Part shown: positions 58,166 through 64,000 of the stretch, piece after piece | Layout: each line of letters opens with the position of its first letter | How positions within the stretch are numbered: the stretch's first letter is position 1 | Notes under the pieces: model-generated | Told to the model about the DNA's origin: nothing | The model's database searches: none | The model's input: only the letters and a program-made list of their open reading frames with translations | Assembly: GCA_036346395.1 (NCBI GenBank) | Contig: CM070599.1 | Coordinates: forward strand, 36,571,232-36,635,231 | Reading direction: 5' to 3' | Length of the DNA stretch: 64,000 bases | Origin: Hsuehochloa calcarea | Taxonomy: Eukaryota > Streptophyta > Magnoliopsida > Poales > Poaceae | Position numbers and translations under genes: made by a program

Positions 58166-61100
58166 ATGAGCGGCGGCGAGGAGGAGGTGTTCTACGAGTC
58201 GCGGGACCGCGTCCTCTCCTCCTCCTGCTCTTCTACCTCGGCATCGGACGACGACGACCACCCACGACGACACCGGGACGGGGCCGCCGCGGCGGCTGCG
58301 GCGGCGGCGCTCGACGTGTGGACGTCCGGGCCGGCGCCCGTGCAGGAGCGGCGCCGGAGGCTGCTCCAGACGATGGGGCTCGCCGGGGACCCCTCCCTCA
58401 CGCGCCTCGAGATGGGTCGATCGGCCTCCTACGACGGGCCCATCCGGCCGGCCGTGGTCTTTCCCATCTCCCGATCCAGATCGGACGGCGCCGTGCCGGC
58501 CTCGGCCACCAAGCCGCCGCTCGGGGGGCGCTCGCGCCGGACGTCGTCTGGCCCCTCCGAGGCCACGCCGGAGAGGGACAAGGCGGACCCCAGGTGCCTA
58601 ATCAGAAACCTCGATGACGGCAGCGAGTTCGTGGTAAAGGAGGAGTTCGAGCTCCGCGAGCTCGGAACGGGGCGGCAGCTCACCATGGAGGAGTTCGACC
58701 TCTGCGTCGGCCGTTCCCCAATCGTCCAGGAGCTCATGCGCCGCCAGAACGTTGCAAACTCCGGTTCAAACAACGGCGCCTCCACCCCCATCCAGAGGTC
58801 CAACTCCGACTCCAGGAACGGTGCGACGGGCCCCAGGCGGCGTAGCGGCTGGCTCCGGAGCATCCGCAGCGTCGCTGGCTCCATGGTGGCCGGCTCCCGT
58901 GACCGCCGAAGCAGCGACGAGAAGGATACATCATCGGAGAAGGGCGGACGGCGGTCCAGCTCAGCGACAGATGACAGTCAGGATAGTGCCGGCGCCGTGC
59001 ACCATTGCCCGGAGCGCGTTAAGGTGCGGCAGTACGGGAAGTCGTACAAGGAGCTCAGTGGGCTGTTCATGAACCAGGAAATACAGGCGCACAACGGGTC
59101 CATCTGGAGCATCAAGTTTAGCCCCGATGGGCGGTACCTCGCGAGTGCTGGGGAGGACTGCGTGATCCATGTCTGGGAAGTGTCGGAGTTTGAGAGGAGG
59201 CGAGAGGAAAATGAGGTGTGCAATCCATTTGTTGCCGTTGTCTGCAATGGTTCACCTGAGCCAACATTGGCGTTGGCGAGTGTGGACGGGAGCCATTGGG
59301 AGAAGCGTCGGGCAACGGTCTCGGAGAGTAGGAAATCTGTGACCTCTGACCGGTTGATGGTGCCAGAGCATGTGTTTGCACTGTCGGAAAAATTGGTCAA
59401 AACCTTTGAGGGGCATTCAGATGATGTGCTTGATCTCTGCTGGTCCAAATCTCAGGTATGCTAATGTTGCTGTTCGTTCTTAAGTCCTAAATTGATGCTT
59501 GTTGAGTAAACTGGTGAATGTTGAAGTAAATCCCACAACCCAAATTCCGCTAAAATTTAGAAGCATGCCACAAATATTAAGATATAAGACAGTATGGTTG
59601 CTTACCTCTGAATAGTTTCATTTTTACTCTTTAACATGTTGAAGGTAAAATTCTGGAAGTACTACATTGTTTGAGCAAACCATCTTTGTCATAATTGAGA
59701 GTCCGACCATGCCAGGACAAAACACCTTGGTACCGAGGAGCCAAGGACTGATATTGGCATATATGATATAGCTCAATACATTCACATTGTAGATAACTGT
59801 AAATGATAACTTGGCAGGAGGCAAATTAAAATGTAGTGATTTTGATAGACAGGCCACATTGAATGCAAATAGGTGTTCTCTGGTTCGGGGCAAGTACTTC
59901 TTTGAAATCTGTTATTGGAAAGGAAGGCTGTAATGCATAAAAGCAATTAAGCCTGCTGTCTGCCTTTAAAGAAGGCATGTTTCCTAAGCTTGTAGTTTGC
60001 CATTTGGTGGTCATTTTTCGTATCTTGATACATGTAGTGGCGATTGCATCAAATAGCAAAAGTTAGTGCCGAAATTGTACATCAGCATTCTACAATACAG
60101 CACTTCAATAGAATTTTTTGTGCTCTGATTTTGTTAGTAAATCCCCTTTTCTTTTCTTGTTTAGGCAGTAATTAGATATTAAGTACTTCACAATATAACA
60201 TGGCGTATTCTAATTAAAAAAAGTGTTCACTTATGGAGTTATCTTGTATCACCTTGTCACAACAGAAGCTCAATTTGATTATATGTATTTACATGATGGG
60301 ACGAGAAGACTCATTTGCTTTTCAGTTTTTCTAGAGGGATGAAATCCTAGAAATGCTATACAACTTGACATTGACTAGATACAAAGAATGCTATAGTCGA
60401 CCTTTAGAAAGATATGTACTGCCACAATGGTGATGTAAAAAATAGAAAGGTAAGTTTGTTTAAGTCCTTCTGCATCAATAGTATAAAGTAATGCAACATT
60501 TAGTTACCCACAATATAATGTGCTTATACTAGTACTAGTATATATAATATTCAACGAAGTTTGAGCCTTCTTTTGGGACTAAATTACAACTGATTTCATC
60601 TCCTCGGGGCGAATCTTGATCTAGGTTTTGATAAAGGTCAAAGTCAAATGGATCCTACTCTGGTGATTTCCAGTTACCATGAGACCATCTTTCACATCAC
60701 ATTCACTGAAAAGATGGCAATTATCCTGGGTCTTTTGCTAGATGTTGATGACAGAACAAGGAGTCATAGGCTCATAGCCATAGGATTAGGATGTCACATG
60801 TAGGTTTTGGTTGTACATTAAACTGTCTATCTTTTCTCATTAGTTGTCCAAGTTCTTGCTGCGTCATAGCTATCTTAGGACTTAGGACTAACTGTAGCTT
60901 GTAGTGTCAAGAAATCCCTCTAGCGCGCGTTGCATATTCAGCATAGCATGCTGCATGACATACATGTTTATTACTAATGGAGCTTGAATTAGCTGCAGAT
61001 CAGTTGTCTTATGGTCTAGAATCCAGGACCTGTGCCGTCAAGTTTGCATTCCTCAGATATTTCAGAAATCTCTCGAGAGAATACTGGTTGATTCTGCTAC

Positions 61101-63540
61101 AAGTTCAATGGCATTCAAAAGGGCAAATGCATGATTAGTTGCACAAAATTTGCTGGGTCTTGTTGTGAGCAGAGTATATAATTGGCAGTTTAATACCAAT
61201 CTGTTCGTGGGTGTCTGGTAGTACTTTGTACCTTTCTGTGCTAGCTTCACATTTTGCAACAACGATTCCAGCAATGCGCCCCAAACTATGATTGCTACAA
61301 TTATGTGAATCTTGTTGCAATATTTCTTATGATTCTGTTGTCATTACAATTTTTTCTGTTTTCTTATGATTCTGTCGCCATTACAAAATTTTGTCTTTAA
61401 CTTCTCTGTCAAATGCTGTGCAGTACTTACTTTCGTCTTCAATGGATAAAACAGTAAGGTTATGGCACATGTCAAGTGCTTCATGTTTGAAAACGTTCTC
61501 ACACAGTGACTATGGTAAGATTTAGATTGCATTAGCAGTTTAGCTCTTTCTCCTTTCACATGTAATGTTTCTCACTCTGCCAGCAATATCCTCAATTTTC
61601 TTTTGTTGCTTTGTGTTTCAGTGACATGCATCCAGTTCAACCCTGTTGATGATAGATACTTCCTTAGCGGTTCCCTGGACGAAAAGGTTCGCATATGGAG
61701 CATTCCAAAACGTGAAATTGTTGATTGGAATGATCTGCATGAAATGGTCACTGCTGCTTGCTATACCCCTGATGGACAGGTTTATATACTTATACTGATG
61801 TCTTTGACCAAAAAGGTTTTTTGTATGTTAAGTTCTTACACCTTGTTTCATATTTTTTGAAGAGCGCGTTAATTGGTTCCCACAAGGGCAGCTGTCATAT
61901 TTATGACACATCTGGTATCTCTTCTCTCATGATCATCATATGTTCAAGTTGATTTTTCTACGCTTTGGCCTTACTTTTCCTTCAGAATTGACCTTTTTTA
62001 AAGGGGGATTTGAGGATTTACCATTATGAGATAGATACATTTGATGATTTAACCTTTGATGTCTTGGGGCCATATGTTAGTGAGACATTGACGGGTAAAT
62101 CCTCAAATGCACCTATTTATAATAGTAAATCCTCAATAATTCCTTTTGTAAACTCCTGGCCAGATAATAAGCTTCTCCAAAAGAAACAAATTGACCTGCA
62201 AAATAAGAAAAAGAAGTCCAGCCAGAAGAAAATCACTGGATTTCAGGTGCTTACGATTAAACAACTTTTGAATATGACACAAGCCAAACGCAGACCATAA
62301 CTTTCCTGTCTTACTGAATCATAGTTTCTTGAATAGTTTCTCCCAGGGAGTTCTTCAAAGGTGCTTATCACATCTGCAGATTCACGAATCCGAGTTGTTG
62401 ATGGTTTTGAATTAGTCCACAAGTTCAAAGGTAAGTTTTGAGTATTGGAACTTAGTCATATTATATTGCTTTTGTCTCAAGATTTAGTTAGTACCCTTTA
62501 TGAGACAGTGTTACGCTCGCTTCATCTAAGTTGTACTAATAGTTCTAATTAACTGGTTCTTCACCTGTTAACCACCCATTGCTGCTTGTTACTATTACCT
62601 ATCTTTTTTGCTGTACTAGAATCCAGGTGTATGCGAGTGATGTGTATGGAATTCTGCTTAGAATAGATCTGCAGTAGTCAAATCATGGTGTGATAATCAG
62701 GTTATCAATAATGCATTCCCTGCTCATTGATTGAATGTGACTAGTGAAGACTAATTTCTGCTGTCATGTTCTTCCTTTCAACAAAGTGCCAAAACTTGTC
62801 AGAATCCACTTTGTTGAGGTGATAGGTTCTAATGTTCACTTAACATGTTAAAATAGTATGAGTTATCTCTGCCTTTTGATGGGTCTGAGTTCCATATATT
62901 TTTTTCTCCTTCATACCAGATGTATCAATGCTAGTTGTTTCCAATACAACGGCTTCTGATGCCCTGTTCCGTTTCAGGTTTCCGAAACACCAACAGTCAA
63001 ATCTCAGCTTGCTTAGCTACGAATGGGAGGTACGTGATCTCGGCAAGTGAGGATTCCCATGTTTACATATGGAGAAATGACGATAACTCTGAACAAAGAA
63101 GAAGCAAGGGCATTGTTTCTGTGACAAATTCCTACGAACACTTCAACTGCCAGGATGTGACCGTGGCTGTTGCTTTGCCGTCTACCGGATCAGCAGTGAC
63201 ATCCAGAAGCAACTCCAGGAAGCACGAGGAACTGGATTGCGTATCCGAGTATCCTCTGCTTCACACTGAACCTGACAAACTTCCAAATTCCTCTGATTTC
63301 CAGCACCAGAACGGCAATGCCCTAAGCACCAGCTCAAATCACAGTGGTGATAGAGCATCTGCAACTTGGCCCGAGGAGCTCATGACGCCAACGAAACAGA
63401 GCCCTAGATCCAGTACCAGTCTTCCCAACGGTTCTGGGCAAGCTCCAAGCCGGTCGGGCTGGGGCTTGGTGATCGTTACGGCAGGCCGTGGAGGTCGTAT
63501 CAGAACATTTCAGAATTTTGGGTTTCCCGTCAGAGTATAG
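58166..63540 (+). CDS. WD40-repeat protein, plant WDR44-like family (seven exons, 776 aa)
   Basis: Exons: 58166-59455, 61424-61514, 61622-61779, 61863-61914, 62164-62246, 62337-62430 and 62978-63540. All introns are GT-AG and phases agree, giving 777 codons with stop TAG. MSGGEEEVFYESRDRVLSSS is the family's N-terminal motif. Residues 1-300 are disordered, Ser/Arg-rich, with a conserved block RNLDDGSEFVVKEEF. WD repeats follow at about 304-345 (IQAHNGSIWSIKFSPDGRYLA), 410-455, 455-500, 500-537, 560-600 and 600-632. A KKKKSSQKK insert lies between repeats four and five. The C-terminus GWGLVIVTAGRGGRIRTFQN may complete the propeller. Animal WDR44 binds Rab11; the plant function is unclear. An upstream in-frame ATG (58013) lacks family sequence and is rejected. 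Confidence 0.92.
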
Positions 63541-64000
63541 TAGCCATCTTTGTGCTGCACGTACTCTTTAAGTCGCTGCCCTGCGGGAGGGGTAATTTTT
63601 GTGTATAGATAGGTGGAGATGTGGGTGATTTGCACAGCGGTCTGGGATTGGATTTGGCTGCTCCCTAGGTGCGCATGCTCCGGAACTTCGACTAACCTGC
63701 TACGACCTGGCACTCAAGGCATGGCGAATTCGTTTGCCCAAAATTGTACCTGAGAATGGAGCCCGAGAAAGCGCGACGGGAGCCGGCCGGTTGGAGTGAG
63801 ATCTCTCGCCAGCCAGCTTTTATCTGTTTTCCACTCAAGAGTCCGCTTTAGCTTCTCTCTCCCTCTTTTTTCTCCCTTTTGTCCCCCTCAATATATATTC
63901 TTGTAAGAAGAAATCTCAGTGGTACACGAATAGAAAAGCAAAAAAGAGTTGCATAGAGTGGTGAATTCGTTGCACTGGCTTCTCATGCTTGCGATGCTAT
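63541..64000 (+). other. 3' flank of the WD40 gene
   Basis: Probably 3' UTR and terminator. AT-rich words such as AATATATATTC near 63890 could act as a plant near-upstream poly(A) element. No other gene was seen before the window ends. Confidence 0.4.

Noticed and set aside
57668..58273. 201-codon minus-strand frame
   Set aside because: It covers the leader and first codons of the WD40 gene on the opposite strand; GC shadow without a domain.
1..64000. CRISPR arrays, bacterial operons, rRNA genes, riboswitches
   Set aside because: Nothing of this kind is visible; the sequence is plant nuclear DNA with introns, LTR elements and tandem repeats that have no CRISPR-like spacing.

Overview
The window is nuclear DNA from a flowering plant, almost certainly a grass (Poaceae). 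The evidence is the very GC-rich first exons and single-exon genes (ERF factor, WD40 gene exon 1), GT-AG introns, and a repeat load typical of grasses: Ty1/copia, long solo LTRs, hAT, a plant-mobile-domain element, a LINE and a tRNA-derived SINE. The genus cannot be fixed from the sequence alone.

Only three genes look intact. (1) 4.5-4.9 kb, minus strand: the variable (alpha) chain of plastid ferredoxin-thioredoxin reductase, 150 aa. (2) 12.2-13.5 kb, minus strand: a single-exon AP2/ERF transcription factor of ERF group I (DREB A-6, RAP2.4/ERF053-like), 447 aa, with a TATA box about 90 bp before the ATG. (3) 58.2-63.5 kb, plus strand: a seven-exon WD40-repeat protein of the plant WDR44-like family, reconstructed at 776 aa. 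They share no obvious pathway and are separated by transposon debris.

Layout: 0.4-1.7 kb, a 1.26 kb non-autonomous LTR element with a perfect target duplication; 1.7-4.4 kb, AT-rich, no gene seen; 4.5-5.1 kb, FTR gene; 5.7-9.3 kb, degenerate hAT element; 10.3-11.4 kb, truncated copia element; 12.2-13.6 kb, ERF gene; 14.8-18.6 and 19.7-23.1 kb, two related solo LTRs of 3.8 and 3.4 kb (a third fragment lies at 44.2 kb); 24.5-24.9 kb, a GAAAC-rich minisatellite; 25.6-25.8 kb, a SINE; 26.4-32.9 kb, a complete but dead copia element with both LTRs; 33-42 kb, no gene recognised; 42.2-43.4 kb, a LINE 3' remnant; 46.2-46.6 kb, a chimera of a glycosyltransferase fragment and a BCS1-like AAA-ATPase fragment; 49.4-57.6 kb, a plant-mobile-domain element with a second ORF and a 130-155 bp tandem array that is split by a 2.1 kb solo LTR; then the WD40 gene, whose start codon is only about 0.55 kb from this repeat block.

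The most interesting items are the glycosyltransferase/AAA-ATPase fusion, which looks like transposon gene capture, the tandem array interrupted by a solo LTR next to the WD40 promoter, the SINE with an 11-bp target duplication, and the second ORF of the mobile-domain element. I found no evidence of a wholly new functional system; the novelty lies in transposon architecture.
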